Notes: a model not told the origin generated them from the sequence alone. A stretch of 64,000 bases of DNA from an uncultured Paracoccaceae bacterium (GCA_947495295.1 CANLYJ010000003.1:248001-312000), one strand, 5' to 3'. Positions 19,995 to 29,051 are shown, numbered from the stretch's first letter. Translations and numbers: made by a program.

Positions 19995-20582
19995 ATGGCA
20001 CGATTGGAGCGCGGCGCATTGAGAGAGGCCTTGTTGAACGAAGTACGGGCCGTCTGCGCGGAAGACGGGGCCGAGGCCGTGTCGATCACAAAAATTGGTA
20101 AACGTCTCGGCGTCAGTTCAGGCGCCCCGTTTCGGATTTTCCCATCGCGCGAACATATTTTTGCAGCATTGATCGAGGCTGAAATGGAACGCCTCAATCA
20201 GACACTCGAAGACATCTGGGCAACGGCAGATCGTGATCCACTCGCTCGACTAAAGGCGATCTGCCAAGCCTATATTGATCATGCCTGGAAAGAACCCGCG
20301 ATGTTCCGGCTGTCATTCTCGGTTTCGGCCAAAGCGATGGGTGCAATGAAACTTCAGAAACTTGGGGAGGATGTTTATGACAAAGTGCGACGCGCCGTAG
20401 CCGCGTGTTTGCCTGCAGATGCCAGCACCAACCAGATCGAAACGCGCAGCTATACCCTTTGGTCAACAATCCATGGGCATGTCATGTTGCGCATGACAGG
20501 ACAGATGGATGACCAAAACATCGAAATCACAGATGCTGCGTTCGTGGATAATGCGGTGCAGAGTGTTGTAAAATCGGGCTAA
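19995..20582 (+). CDS. TetR/AcrR-family transcriptional regulator
   Basis: A 195-residue protein. The N-terminal DNA-binding domain is typical: REALLNEVRAVCAEDGAEAV, then the helix-turn-helix SITKIGKRLGVSSGAPFRIF (about residues 30-49), then PSREHIFAALIEAEMERL. The C-terminal helical domain with W-S-T-I-H-G-H-V-M-L-R-M looks like the TetR_C WHG-type ligand domain. It is the only plus-strand gene in this part of the nuo array and diverges from the membrane protein at 19063. Two operators in the 89-base gap suggest autoregulation and repression of that gene. The inducer is unknown. Confidence 0.92.
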   Translation: MARLERGALREALLNEVRAVCAEDGAEAVSITKIGKRLGVSSGAPFRIFPSREHIFAALIEAEMERLNQTLEDIWATADRDPLARLKAICQAYIDHAWKEPAMFRLSFSVSAKAMGAMKLQKLGEDVYDKVRRAVAACLPADASTNQIETRSYTLWSTIHGHVMLRMTGQMDDQNIEITDAAFVDNAVQSVVKSG

Positions 20583-20657
20583 CTGCCAAACGAGCCGCCA
20601 CGACGCAACACGGCTTGTCCCGCAAGGTCCTTACAAAACCAACAGCACTACCGCGTC

Positions 20658-21767
20658 TCAGCCTTCCTTGGCAAAGACTGTCGCCTGCCCGATCCAGTCA
20701 TCGCGCTCAATCCGGCCTTTGAACTTCAACCGGCTATCGACCCATGCCACTTGCGCAGGCGTCCATTTCGCGATCTGGTCGAAATGCCAGAAACCCAGTT
20801 CATTCAATACGCCTTCCAGCTTCGGGCCGACACCGCTGATCTTTTTCAGATCATCTGCCCCACCTGCGCGCGGCGCGCTCAATGTCTCTGGCTGTTCTTC
20901 GGCAACCGGTGTGGGGTTGGATTTCGACACCGGCTTGGCGGCTGATTTCGCGACCGCCTGTTGTTTGGTGACACCGGTCGCATCGGCTGGCTTCTTGGCT
21001 GCCGGCTTGGGCACCGCTGCCTTGGCAGGTTTGGACTTTGGTTTGGCTTTGACCGTGCCGTCGTCGATCCATGGGGTCAGCAAAGGCACTTCGGTGCCAT
21101 CAATCCGCTTGATCGTGTCACCGATATCAACCGCCGCCTGCACGCTGGCATTATATTGGGTTTTGCCGCTGTCATGGTCCTTGAGGCTGGTCAGCCCTTT
21201 CAGCGGTTCGGCGGCATAGCGGCCATTCTGTGGGCCGGGCACGGGCACTTTGCCTGCAGCCATTTCGTCAATAATTTCGGACAAACGGTCGGCGGTCAGG
21301 TCTTCGTAATAATCCTTGCCGATCTGGGCCATAGGCGCATTGGCGCAAGAGCCGAGGCATTCCACCTCTTCCCACGAAAACTTGCCATCGGCGGACAAGG
21401 CATGGGGTTGCTCGGCGATCTTGTCCTTGCAAACACCGATCAGATCCTCTGCCCCGCAAATCATGCAAGACAGCGTGCCACAAACCTGAATATGGGCAAC
21501 CGCGCCCACCGGCTGCAACTGAAACATGAAATAGAATGACGCCACTTCCAGCGCACGGATAAACGCAAGGTCCAGCATCTGTGCGACATGCTCAATCGCC
21601 GGACGGCTCAGCCAGCCTTCCTGTTCCTGCGCACGCCACAAAAGCGGGATAATCGCTGATGCCTGACGGCCTTCAGGGAACTTCTTCATCTGTCCTTCGG
21701 CCCAGGCCTGATTGGCAGGGGTAAAGGCGAAACTGTCAGGCTGATCAGGATGAAGGCGGCGGAGCAT
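20658..21767 (-). CDS. nuoE: NADH-quinone oxidoreductase subunit E with helix-hairpin-helix tail
   Basis: A 369-residue thioredoxin-fold [2Fe-2S] subunit (cluster N1a). Ligands are C96 and C101 (C-G-T-L-S-C) and C137 and C141 (C-L-G-S-C). The NuoE core covers about residues 1-170. A linker rich in Lys, Pro and Ala follows, and residues 304-369 form a helix-hairpin-helix domain ([20 protein letters not shown] then R-I-E-R-D-D-W). Typical NuoE is 160-240 residues, so the tail roughly doubles it. The tail is related to the domain of the membrane protein at 17944-18714. Confidence 0.95.
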   Translation of the reverse strand: MLRRLHPDQPDSFAFTPANQAWAEGQMKKFPEGRQASAIIPLLWRAQEQEGWLSRPAIEHVAQMLDLAFIRALEVASFYFMFQLQPVGAVAHIQVCGTLSCMICGAEDLIGVCKDKIAEQPHALSADGKFSWEEVECLGSCANAPMAQIGKDYYEDLTADRLSEIIDEMAAGKVPVPGPQNGRYAAEPLKGLTSLKDHDSGKTQYNASVQAAVDIGDTIKRIDGTEVPLLTPWIDDGTVKAKPKSKPAKAAVPKPAAKKPADATGVTKQQAVAKSAAKPVSKSNPTPVAEEQPETLSAPRAGGADDLKKISGVGPKLEGVLNELGFWHFDQIAKWTPAQVAWVDSRLKFKGRIERDDWIGQATVFAKEG

Positions 21768-21905
21768 GAAGAACCTCGGTTATCAATCAGGAACGGTGAC
21801 GGTCCAGTCCGCCACCTGTTGCGCACCGGGTTACACAGGACAGGCTGATTTGACAACGGCCAGCACAGGCACTTTTTGCGTCGATTGCGCTGGTGCAAAG
21901 CGCAA

Positions 21906-22019
21906 TCAGTGTATTCCGGTCAGAAAGACGCCAAATGTGGTGAGGGCAAATACGGCCGTCGGCACCACGTTTACCCCACCCGCCAATAGCAGCGCGGGCA
22001 TCAGGCCCACCACCATCAT
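21906..22019 (-). CDS. Candidate 37-residue membrane peptide
   Basis: A short frame with start ATG at 22019 overlapping the upstream lipoprotein stop by four bases (ATGA), the same coupling used throughout this operon. The product MMVVGLMPALLLAGG then VNVVPTAVFALTTFGVFLTGIH is almost wholly hydrophobic and could form one or two membrane helices. It ends 138 bases before nuoE. Competing overlapping frames give charged, Cys-rich, non-family-like products. No homologue is known to me, so existence rests on coupling and composition. Confidence 0.5.
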   Translation of the reverse strand: MMVVGLMPALLLAGGVNVVPTAVFALTTFGVFLTGIH

Positions 22020-22351
22020 GCGCAAACACCAGTATTCAACTGAAAGCCCTGGCCGCCGGGCGCAATTGATCCGCGGCCTTCCGCGCGTAGCTCCGTCAGG
22101 ATACCTCCCAGATCACCTTCTGACAGGGTGGCAGCCGCCAGAATGGCGTCAGAATTGCCCGAATTGAACGTGCAGCCATTCGCCTCAACCGCTGTCACAA
22201 ACCGTTCCTTTGCAGATTGCGGATTGACCACCGGGGCGGGCATCGGTTCCGGGATGGGCGCCGGTCGTGGGGCGGGCACACGGACTGGCACCGTACAGGC
22301 GGACAGGCCGACAAGGGCGGCGACGGCAACAAGGGGAAGATGACGGATCAT
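22016..22351 (-). CDS. Proline-rich lipoprotein in the nuo operon
   Basis: A 111-residue predicted lipoprotein: lipobox L-V-G-L-S-A-C, then a Pro-rich stretch (VPVRVPAPRPAPIPEPMPAP) suited to crossing the peptidoglycan, then a small domain with two cysteines (NGCTFNSGNSDAIL, LNTGVCA) likely forming a disulfide. Start ATG at 22351. It lies between the small membrane proteins and nuoE on the nuo strand. Function unknown. Confidence 0.72.
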   Translation of the reverse strand: MIRHLPLVAVAALVGLSACTVPVRVPAPRPAPIPEPMPAPVVNPQSAKERFVTAVEANGCTFNSGNSDAILAAATLSEGDLGGILTELRAEGRGSIAPGGQGFQLNTGVCA

Positions 22352-22448
22352 AGCACGGGTTCCTCACAACTGGTGGTTTGGAACAAGCCTAGCTTTGCCG
22401 CACGACGATGACCAGCTTTGGTCTGCCCCGGACGAGGATTTCTGCCGA

Positions 22449-22604
22449 TCAGAACAGTGCGCGCGCCAGATCCAGCAGGAACACTGCCGCGGCACCGGCA
22501 ATCGCCGCCTTGACCAAACGGTTCCGGCCCCGCGCAACCAATGCCCCTGCAAGACCGGCCCCGGCGCCAATCAACAGAAGCCAGACGTCAAATGTGATTG
22601 TCAT
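22449..22604 (-). CDS. Small membrane protein
   Basis: A 51-residue protein from ATG 22604 (MTITFDVWLLLIGAGAGLAG...). It has two hydrophobic segments separated by a basic turn (ARGRNRLVKAA), ending LLDLARALF. It lies 13 bases after the next small membrane gene. Upstream in-frame starts would overlap that gene and encode a polar Arg-rich leader. No family recognised. Its place in the nuoD-nuoE interval suggests an accessory protein of complex I, by position only. Confidence 0.55.
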   Translation of the reverse strand: MTITFDVWLLLIGAGAGLAGALVARGRNRLVKAAIAGAAAVFLLDLARALF

Positions 22605-22617
22605 CTTTGTACTGCTT

Positions 22618-22815
22618 TCATTCCGCCGCAGGCAGCGACGCGCTGGCAAAGAGTTCGGCGAACCCATACCACAGAATTGCAACTGAAACCGCGATCCCAA
22701 CGACACCGCCAAACACGATACCGGTCACGGACCGGCGAAACATGCGGGACACCGCAGCAGACACAAAAAACCCGCCGGCAATCAAGAAACCAAGCAGAAT
22801 ATCAGCAACGCTCAT
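22618..22815 (-). CDS. Small two-helix membrane protein
   Basis: A 65-residue protein from ATG 22815 with helices DILLGFLIAGGFFVSAAVS and GIVFGGVVGIAVSVAILWYG joined by the basic loop RMFRRSVT. It follows nuoD by 42 bases on the same strand. It resembles the other tiny membrane proteins of this locus in design, not obviously in sequence. Function unknown. Confidence 0.6.
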   Translation of the reverse strand: MSVADILLGFLIAGGFFVSAAVSRMFRRSVTGIVFGGVVGIAVSVAILWYGFAELFASASLPAAE

Positions 22816-22857
22816 CGGCCTTGGCCACCTATTCCTGTGCCCGATGATCCAACCAGA

Positions 22858-24096
22858 TCACCGGTCAATCTCACCAAACACCACATCCATCGTGCCGATA
22901 ATCGCGGCCACGTCCGCCAGTTGATGCCCGCCCGCCACATGATCCATCGCCTGCAAGTGCAGGTATCCGGGCGCGCGGAGCTTGGCGCGGTAAGGCTGGT
23001 TCGTACCATCAGCGACCAGATAGACGCCAAATTCACCCTTGGGGGCTTCAACAGCGGCGTAAACCTCACCGGCAGGCACATGGAACCCTTCGGTGTAAAG
23101 TTTGAAATGATGGATCAGCGCTTCCATCGACGTCTTCATCTCGCCCCGTGTCGGCGGGGTCATCTTGCCGCGGGCCATCACATCACCGGGCTCATTGCGC
23201 AGCTTCTCACAAGCCTGACGAATGATATGAACCGACTGACGCATTTCCTCCATGCGACACAGATAGCGATCATAGCAATCGCCATTCTTGCCAATAGGCA
23301 CCTGAAATTCGAACTCGTCATAGCATTCATAAGGCTGCGCGCGGCGCAAATCCCAGGCAAGGCCCGATCCGCGCACCATCACGCCGGAAAAACCCCATTC
23401 CTGAATGTCTTCCTCGGTAACAACGCCAATATCGCAATTGCGCTGTTTGAAAATGCGGTTCTCTGTCAGCAGCCCGTCAATATCGTCCAGCACCGCAGGG
23501 AATTCGACCGCCCATTGATCAATATCCGCGATCAGTTCAGGGGGCAGGTCCTGATGCACACCGCCGGGGCGGAAATATGCAGCGTGTAAACGGGCACCAC
23601 AGGCGCGCTCGTAAAACACCATCAGCTTCTCGCGTTCCTCGAACCCCCAAAGCGGCGGGGTCAGTGCGCCCACATCCATGGCTTGCGTGGTGACATTCAA
23701 CAGGTGATTCAGCACGCGACCAATCTCGGAATAAAGGACCCGGATCAGGCTGGCACGGCGGGGCACATCGGTCCCTGTCAGCTTTTCAATCGCCAGACAC
23801 CAGGCATGTTCCTGATTCATCGGGGCCACGTAATCAAGACGATCAAAGTAGGGCAGGTTTTGCAGATAGGTGCGAGATTCCATCAGCTTTTCAGTGCCAC
23901 GATGCAGCAGGCCGATATGCGGATCGCAGCGTTCGACAATCTCGCCATCCAGTTCCAGCACCAGACGCAGCACACCGTGGGCGGCTGGGTGCTGTGGGCC
24001 AAAGTTGATGTTGAAATTACGAATCTGCTGTTCATCCGTGGCGGCATCGGTCGAGCCGTCATCATAAGTATTCACACGGATATCGCCGTCCATCAT
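22858..24096 (-). CDS. nuoD: NADH-quinone oxidoreductase subunit D
   Basis: The 412-residue, 49-kDa-type subunit forms the quinone site with NuoB. Hallmarks are [20 protein letters not shown] with the quinone-site His, [16 protein letters not shown], and the C-terminal ending [14 protein letters not shown]. The ATG at 24096 overlaps the sulfotransferase stop by four bases; a longer frame would run well into that gene. It is separate from nuoC, unlike the fused nuoCD of enterobacteria. Confidence 0.96.
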   Translation of the reverse strand: MMDGDIRVNTYDDGSTDAATDEQQIRNFNINFGPQHPAAHGVLRLVLELDGEIVERCDPHIGLLHRGTEKLMESRTYLQNLPYFDRLDYVAPMNQEHAWCLAIEKLTGTDVPRRASLIRVLYSEIGRVLNHLLNVTTQAMDVGALTPPLWGFEEREKLMVFYERACGARLHAAYFRPGGVHQDLPPELIADIDQWAVEFPAVLDDIDGLLTENRIFKQRNCDIGVVTEEDIQEWGFSGVMVRGSGLAWDLRRAQPYECYDEFEFQVPIGKNGDCYDRYLCRMEEMRQSVHIIRQACEKLRNEPGDVMARGKMTPPTRGEMKTSMEALIHHFKLYTEGFHVPAGEVYAAVEAPKGEFGVYLVADGTNQPYRAKLRAPGYLHLQAMDHVAGGHQLADVAAIIGTMDVVFGEIDR

Positions 24097-24998
24097 CCTG
24101 TCATCCTCGCGCGGTTTTCCTGCCAGTTTGCGGGCAGTGGGCCAATATTGCGTGCGACCCATTCGTAATGTTCATTCAACAGTTTCAGCGCCCGTGGGCG
24201 CAGTTTTTCCAACATCACAACCTCGGGTCCTTGGTGGACCGGGGCCGTCACATCAGACGTTACAGGGCTAATACCAAGGAAATCCGCAAGATGCGAGATG
24301 CCATTCTGCCCCATGACGTTTTCTGTGAAGGCAATCATCAGACGATCTTCGGGGATCACACGGCGCAGCTTGCGGATGATGTTCGGATAATCGCCGCGTT
24401 CCAGTATATGCGTCTCCTGCCCCCGGTTCAGCATCCGGTAAAGGATGTTATTGGCCTTCTTTTCATAGACTTCATGGCTTTGGCGCTGACGACGGGCCTG
24501 CATACGGATATGCGACCAAAGCCGGTCCAGCGGATCACGGACAAGGAAAAGTACCCGTGTTTGTGGCGACAGCGCCAACATCCGGGCCAGCATTTCATCC
24601 GGCAAGGTGGCGTAATTAGGGGTGATATCGGCAAACAGCTTCACCCCCTCCACCCGGCCGGTCAGCCAATTGGCATAGGCCTGATCATCCGCCCGGTCCC
24701 CTTCGATCACCGCAATCAGGTTTTTCATATCAGAGATTCGGCGGGTCACATTCGTCACCTGCCAGCCCCGCCCCGCCTCTTCCGCCTGCGCGCGCAAATC
24801 GCGCAGCTCACGCAAACGGACCTTGAAGGCAGCGACTTGCCGGTCGCGCAGGTCCGCATCAAACGTGTCCCAATAATGGGCTTCCTTCACCGCAGGCAGC
24901 GAACATTCGGGGTGGTCGTCTAGATAGCGGTACAACCAGGACGTTCCGGCCTTGGTCGCCCCGACACAGAACAGAATAGCTGGCTCAGCCATCCCCAT
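24093..24998 (-). CDS. Sulfotransferase-family protein
   Basis: A protein of about 301 residues with the PAPS-binding loop [11 protein letters not shown] (residues 12-22) and the 3'-phosphate motif [12 protein letters not shown] (Arg 154, Ser 162). The family transfers sulfate from PAPS to hydroxyl or amine groups; the substrate here is unknown. The start is either ATG 24998 or ATG 24992, both inside the end of the GFA gene. Its stop overlaps nuoD. A sulfotransferase has no known role in complex I, so this looks like a passenger gene captured between nuoC and nuoD, yet the overlaps on both sides show it is integrated. Confidence 0.85.
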   Translation of the reverse strand: MGMAEPAILFCVGATKAGTSWLYRYLDDHPECSLPAVKEAHYWDTFDADLRDRQVAAFKVRLRELRDLRAQAEEAGRGWQVTNVTRRISDMKNLIAVIEGDRADDQAYANWLTGRVEGVKLFADITPNYATLPDEMLARMLALSPQTRVLFLVRDPLDRLWSHIRMQARRQRQSHEVYEKKANNILYRMLNRGQETHILERGDYPNIIRKLRRVIPEDRLMIAFTENVMGQNGISHLADFLGISPVTSDVTAPVHQGPEVVMLEKLRPRALKLLNEHYEWVARNIGPLPANWQENRARMTG

Positions 24999-25413
24999 CC
25001 GGCGCAAACATCGCAAAAACCTCAGCCTCGGTCATTGTCTTGGTCTCAGCTGCCAATGCGTAGTTGCCGGGCTTCTTGTCGATGAACACCTGCATGCCGA
25101 TCTCGAACTGTGACGGATCATCGAAGGCCTGAATAGATACATGCTGATTCTGACCGTCCTGCGTCTGCCACAACAGTGACGAACCGCATTCGCGGCAAAA
25201 CAACCGCTCGCCCCATTCGGACCCCTTGTAAGATCCAACCGGGGCGCCTTCGTCAAACGCAACCGACGAACCACAATCAACCGACAGATACATACCGCCC
25301 GACCATTTGCGGCACATCCCGCAATGACAGGCCCCTGCCCCCAGACCGCCGACGGTCGGTGTCGCAGTGAAACGACAAGCCCCGCACATGCATTTGCCCG
25401 GAAGCGCTGTCAT
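24985..25413 (-). CDS. GFA-family zinc protein
   Basis: A 142-residue protein of the GFA/CENP-V fold (related to glutathione-dependent formaldehyde-activating enzyme). Zinc ligands are C8-x-C10-x2-C13, C29-H-C31-x2-C34 and C73-x2-C76 (F-C-R-E-C-G-S-S). Most members have no proven formaldehyde activity, so only the fold is claimed. The ATG at 25413 shares a base with the nuoC stop (TGATG), and its 3' end overlaps the sulfotransferase start. Confidence 0.9.
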   Translation of the reverse strand: MTALPGKCMCGACRFTATPTVGGLGAGACHCGMCRKWSGGMYLSVDCGSSVAFDEGAPVGSYKGSEWGERLFCRECGSSLLWQTQDGQNQHVSIQAFDDPSQFEIGMQVFIDKKPGNYALAAETKTMTEAEVFAMFAPDGDG

Positions 25414-26024
25414 CAGCTTGCCTTCTCGTCTTTCTTCTCATCCCCCGGCAGGATGTACTCGGCACCTTCCCAGGGCGACATGAAATCAAACTGGCGGTAT
25501 TCCTGCACCAGATTGACCGGCTCATAGACAACGCGCTTTTGCACCTCGTCGTACCGCACCTCAGTATAGCCGGTGGTCGGAAAATCCTTGCGCAGCGGAT
25601 GGCCACGGAAACCATAATCCGTCAACAGGCGGCGCAAATCAGGATGGCCGGAAAACAGGATGCCGAACATGTCAAACACTTCACGCTCAAACCAGTTGGC
25701 GGATGGGTGGACCGACATGATCGATGGCAGCATATCCTCTTCGCGGATCTGGACGCGCAGCCGGATACGGTGGTTTTGATACATGCTCAGGAAATGATAC
25801 ACGACATCAAAACGCTTGGCCCGGCTCGGATAGTCGACCGCCGTGATATCAACCAGCGATGAAAACTTGCAGGTCGCATCAGTTTTCAGAAACTCGACAA
25901 AGCTGACCAATGATGAAGGGGCGACCGTGACCGTCAATTCATCATGCACAACCTCCCATGACAGGACGCAATCGGTGCGCTTGAGTTCCAGATGGGCGCC
26001 CAGTTCGTTCAATGCTTCGGTCAT
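25413..26024 (-). CDS. nuoC: NADH-quinone oxidoreductase subunit C
   Basis: The 203-residue, 30-kDa-type subunit of the peripheral arm bridges NuoD and NuoI. The family signature is [22 protein letters not shown], followed by [25 protein letters not shown] at 26024 follows a good ribosome site (CAGGAGACGGGTCAG). The C-terminus has an acidic/Lys tail. It lies 16 bases after the small membrane protein gene at 26041. Confidence 0.96.
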   Translation of the reverse strand: MTEALNELGAHLELKRTDCVLSWEVVHDELTVTVAPSSLVSFVEFLKTDATCKFSSLVDITAVDYPSRAKRFDVVYHFLSMYQNHRIRLRVQIREEDMLPSIMSVHPSANWFEREVFDMFGILFSGHPDLRRLLTDYGFRGHPLRKDFPTTGYTEVRYDEVQKRVVYEPVNLVQEYRQFDFMSPWEGAEYILPGDEKKDEKAS

Positions 26025-26040
26025 CTGACCCGTCTCCTGT

Positions 26041-26340
26041 TCAAGTCGTTTCGCCGCTACAGCGGGCGCGGGCCACAGGCTCCGCTTGGGTAATCGCCGC
26101 CTCACGATCAAAGTTGATGATCGTCGCCAACGGATCAGACCACATCAGCGTGCTGCGGACCATGCCCACCTCGGCACGCAATTCCTGGCCAACACAGTCG
26201 CATTCCGCAATTGAACCACCACTGCTAAGGCATCTGTTGACAACTGTGTTCTGATGCAGCCCAAACCCATAATAGCCCAAAAATGTGGCGATCACCATGA
26301 TCGCCAGAATGAACATTGCGGCCTTCTTCGCGAGTATCAC
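26041..26340 (-). CDS. Small membrane-anchored Cys protein between nuoB and nuoC
   Basis: A 99-residue protein with one N-terminal transmembrane segment ([21 protein letters not shown]). A periplasmic-type domain follows with three clustered cysteines (N-R-C-L-S-S..E-C-D-C) and one near the end (R-A-R-C-S). Start is GTG at 26340, giving a GTGA overlap with nuoB. An accessory gene at this position matches the unidentified reading frames reported in the Rhodobacter capsulatus nuo operon, but I cannot assign it to a particular one. Confidence 0.7.
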   Translation of the reverse strand: MILAKKAAMFILAIMVIATFLGYYGFGLHQNTVVNRCLSSGGSIAECDCVGQELRAEVGMVRSTLMWSDPLATIINFDREAAITQAEPVARARCSGETT

Positions 26341-26870
26341 CGGACAATGGTTCCCGTCCGACGCATCTTGCGTTGCAATTGCAGGATACCATATAGCAGC
26401 GCCTCTGCGGTAGGAGGGCAGCCGGGGACGTAAACATCAACCGGCACGATGCGGTCACATCCGCGGACCACCGAATAGCTGTAATGGTAATAGCCGCCAC
26501 CATTGGCGCAGGATCCCATCGAAATCACATAGCGCGGCTCTGGCATCTGATCATAAACCTTGCGCAGCGCCGGGGCCATCTTGTTGGTCAGGGTGCCGGC
26601 GACAATCATCAGATCCGACTGGCGGGGGGAGGCGCGCGGGGCCGTGCCGAACCGTTCCAGATCATAGCGGGGCATGGATGTGTGCATCATCTCAACCGCG
26701 CAGCAGGCCAGACCAAATGTCATCCAGTGCAACGACCCGGTCCGCGCCCAGTTGATCATGTCCGCCGTGGACGTGACCAGAAAACCCTTGTCCTGCAATT
26801 CACGGTTCAATTCCTGGGTTGCGACCTCTTGGTCGGGCCCAGCGTCATTCAGACCGGTTGCAATGCCCAT
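26337..26870 (-). CDS. nuoB: NADH-quinone oxidoreductase subunit B
   Basis: This 177-residue subunit carries cluster N2, the last iron-sulfur centre before quinone. Ligands C56, C57, C121 and C151 lie in [25 protein letters not shown] and [14 protein letters not shown] at 26870 follows GGAGAGCC; a longer TTG-initiated frame adds no conserved sequence. It is the first gene of the nuoB-N block, because nuoA is 1.7 kb away beyond an oppositely oriented diguanylate cyclase. Confidence 0.96.
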   Translation of the reverse strand: MGIATGLNDAGPDQEVATQELNRELQDKGFLVTSTADMINWARTGSLHWMTFGLACCAVEMMHTSMPRYDLERFGTAPRASPRQSDLMIVAGTLTNKMAPALRKVYDQMPEPRYVISMGSCANGGGYYHYSYSVVRGCDRIVPVDVYVPGCPPTAEALLYGILQLQRKMRRTGTIVR

Positions 26871-27058
26871 GCAGGCTCTCCTTGTCGCGTTGGCAGGTGG
26901 CAAAGCCCCTGCATTTCGTCAGTCCCTGACCTAAGCGGCGGACCCGCCAAGGTCAAGCGCGCAACGCCATATCAAAACCATGATCAGACCACGGAATGGG
27001 CACCGAAACGCCTTTTCAGACAAAGCAATTGTTAATCCAACCGGGCTAGCGTCAGGGC
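26871..27058. promoter_or_regulatory. Divergent intergenic region between nuoB and diguanylate cyclase
   Basis: This 188-base gap must serve the plus-strand cyclase and, if nuoA transcripts end after nuoA, nuoB-N too. A minus-strand TTGACC (26951-26956) with TAGGTC 17 bases downstream is a weak promoter candidate and nothing stronger was seen. A small inverted repeat (GGCGG..CCGCC) lies inside the spacer. Confidence 0.35.
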
Positions 27059-28486
27059 ATGGAAAGCGTCAGCAAAAATATGCGTCACAGGCCCGATGAA
27101 ATCCAGCGGCTACCGAAACGCATTATCAAAACCGCCTTGGCCAACGGTGTGATCGGCGTCGTCGTCAGTGTGGGGCTTGCCCTATGGATGGCTGCAAGGG
27201 TCAATGATGTGGCGTCCGAACATGCGCGCAGCCTGTTTGAAACCGCGATCCAGACTGAATTGGCGGGTATCGCCTTGACGACACAGGATTACGCCTATTG
27301 GGATCTGGCCTATGCCCTTGTCGCCGCCCGCGACGACGACGGGCTTTACGACAATTTCGGCTCTGGCGCGACAGAAAGCCCCACTTTCGATTTCATCTTT
27401 CTGATCAGCGCTGAAGGGGTGCCCATCTATGGCTATGCGTCAGGGGGTGAGGCATCTGACCTTTCGGTGGTTGACCGGGCGCTGGTCCGGCAATTGCGGC
27501 CACAGCTTTTGGAACTGCCGCTTGAACCCTACAACACTCTTGCTGCCTTTACCGTGATTGACGGGCAAGTGGCCGCGTTTGCGGCGGGGCGCATTCAGCC
27601 TGATGACACTACGGGCATGACGGTGGATGACTTCCCGATGATGGTGGCGGGCAAATGGCTGTCCGAAAGCCGGATGGTCGCAATCGGGGAACAGGTCTTG
27701 CTGGCAGATGTGCATCTCCACACCGTCTACGACAAGCACAGTAGTGACCAAAACACACACGACCATGACCAAACGACATTGGACCTCACCGACATCAACG
27801 GGCAGGAAATCGGCCATGTTAGCTGGGCCCCGCCGCGCCCGGGCTCTGCGCTGCTCGCCGCAGCCCTACCCGTGGTCTTGGGGCTGTCATTCCTAACACT
27901 ATGTGCAACATCCTATGTCAGCCGTGCTGCGGCCAAACAAACCGCCGCTTTCCTGCGTGAAAAGACCAAGGCACGCACCGACAAGTTGACAGGGTTGATG
28001 AACCGCGCGGGGTTGGATGAAATGGTCAATGACCGGCCCGTGACCGACGCGCTGGAACGCGGACATGTGGCCATCATCTACCTGGACCTGAACGGGTTCA
28101 AACGGCTCAACGATAAACTGGGGCATGATGCAGGCGACCTTGCCTTGCAGATATTGGCCGAACGGATCAGCGGGGCGGTGCGCGAAAATGACCATGTCGT
28201 CCGGCTGGGGGGCGATGAATTCCTGTGCTTGCTGATCGACCCCGCCCCGTGCCAGACAGCATCCTTCATGGCGAACAGGATCGCATCAGCCACGCAACCA
28301 CATGTCCGCATCGGCGATGATGCACATACGGTTCGGCCATCCCTCGGCGTTGCGGTTGCAACGCCCGGCATCCCATGGAACCAGCTTCTCAAAAATGCCG
28401 ACAGGGCCATGTATCGGGCCAAATCACAGGGCACCTTGGAACCCGTCTTTTATGCAGATGGAATCGTTCGGGCGCAGGTCGCCTGA
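27059..28486 (+). CDS. CHASE4-GGDEF diguanylate cyclase
   Basis: A 475-residue membrane protein that should make cyclic di-GMP from two GTP. TM1 is at about 27-47, a periplasmic CHASE4-like sensor at about 50-262 (with the Y-A-Y-W-D-L motif), TM2 at about 264-284, and the GGDEF domain at about 305-465. The active site is intact (R-L-G-G-D-E-F, 384-388), and an inhibitory I-site RxxD (R375-E-N-D378) lies five residues before it, so product inhibition is expected. There is no EAL domain. A His/Asp-rich patch (HSSDQNTHDHDQ, 227-238) lies in the sensor. The gene lies between nuoA and nuoB on the opposite strand. Confidence 0.93.
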   Translation: MESVSKNMRHRPDEIQRLPKRIIKTALANGVIGVVVSVGLALWMAARVNDVASEHARSLFETAIQTELAGIALTTQDYAYWDLAYALVAARDDDGLYDNFGSGATESPTFDFIFLISAEGVPIYGYASGGEASDLSVVDRALVRQLRPQLLELPLEPYNTLAAFTVIDGQVAAFAAGRIQPDDTTGMTVDDFPMMVAGKWLSESRMVAIGEQVLLADVHLHTVYDKHSSDQNTHDHDQTTLDLTDINGQEIGHVSWAPPRPGSALLAAALPVVLGLSFLTLCATSYVSRAAAKQTAAFLREKTKARTDKLTGLMNRAGLDEMVNDRPVTDALERGHVAIIYLDLNGFKRLNDKLGHDAGDLALQILAERISGAVRENDHVVRLGGDEFLCLLIDPAPCQTASFMANRIASATQPHVRIGDDAHTVRPSLGVAVATPGIPWNQLLKNADRAMYRAKSQGTLEPVFYADGIVRAQVA

Positions 28487-28550
28487 CGGACAGGTTGCTC
28501 CAAAGCGGCGGCAGGTTTTAGATCGAAACGTGAGCGGGCGTCAGGATCGC

Positions 28551-28571
28551 AATGATGCGCGTCGCATCATT
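28551..28571. repeat. Stem-loop at the convergent ends of diguanylate cyclase and nuoA
   Basis: AATGATGCG, three bases, then CGCATCATT: perfect 9-base arms covering the nuoA stop codon (28567-28569). No T-run follows on either strand. It could be a weak bidirectional terminator or an mRNA 3'-end hairpin, which would separate nuoA transcripts from the opposing gene. Confidence 0.6.
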
Positions 28572-28923
28572 CCCATTCCAACGCACCCTTTTTCCATTCA
28601 TAGGCAAAGCCAATGGTCAACACAGCCAGGAAAACCATCATCGACCAGAAGCCGACCAGCGATATGTCCGCAAATGCCACCGCCCAGGGGAACAGAAACG
28701 CGACTTCCAGGTCAAAAATGATGAACAGGATCGACACCAGATAGAACCGGACGTCGAATTTCATCCGGGCATCATCAAACGCGTTGAAACCACATTCATA
28801 AGCAGACACTTTTTCCGGATCAGGGTTACGCACCGCCACAATAGCAGCCGCCAGAATCAGGATCAGGCCAAGCGCGATAGCCAGCCCAAGGAAAATCATG
28901 ATCGGCAGATATTCAGACAGCAT
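28567..28923 (-). CDS. nuoA: NADH-quinone oxidoreductase subunit A
   Basis: This 118-residue membrane subunit has three helices. The diagnostic loop [22 protein letters not shown] with its conserved Cys near the quinone site, and [15 protein letters not shown] with conserved acidic residues, are plain. The ATG at 28923 ([11 protein letters not shown]) fits the family; upstream start codons add a polar leader. It is the promoter-proximal nuo gene but is cut off from nuoB by the cyclase gene. Confidence 0.96.
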   Translation of the reverse strand: MLSEYLPIMIFLGLAIALGLILILAAAIVAVRNPDPEKVSAYECGFNAFDDARMKFDVRFYLVSILFIIFDLEVAFLFPWAVAFADISLVGFWSMMVFLAVLTIGFAYEWKKGALEWE

Positions 28924-28988
28924 TTCGGGCAACGGGCTTTCCTTTCGACAAGGCGGCACCTACGGCGCGCCTGACTTTCGCTAACTGT

Positions 28989-29017
28989 TGCATAGCGCTG
29001 GCCAAACCAAGGGTCAA
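28989..29017 (-). promoter_or_regulatory. Candidate promoter of nuoA
   Basis: On the minus strand, TTGACC (29012-29017) and TATGCA (28989-28994) are separated by exactly 17 bases. That would give an untranslated leader of about 60 bases before the nuoA ATG. The boxes match the sigma-70-type consensus at 5 of 6 and 3 of 6 positions. Confidence 0.42.
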
Positions 29018-29051
29018 CCAAACCCGCATCGCAGTTGCCGCTTTTTGACGG

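Noticed and set aside
21787..22029. 80-codon minus-strand frame between nuoE and the lipoprotein
   Set aside because: Product is Cys/Gly/Arg-rich without pattern and lacks coupling; the overlapping hydrophobic 37-codon frame starting by ATGA overlap is the better candidate.
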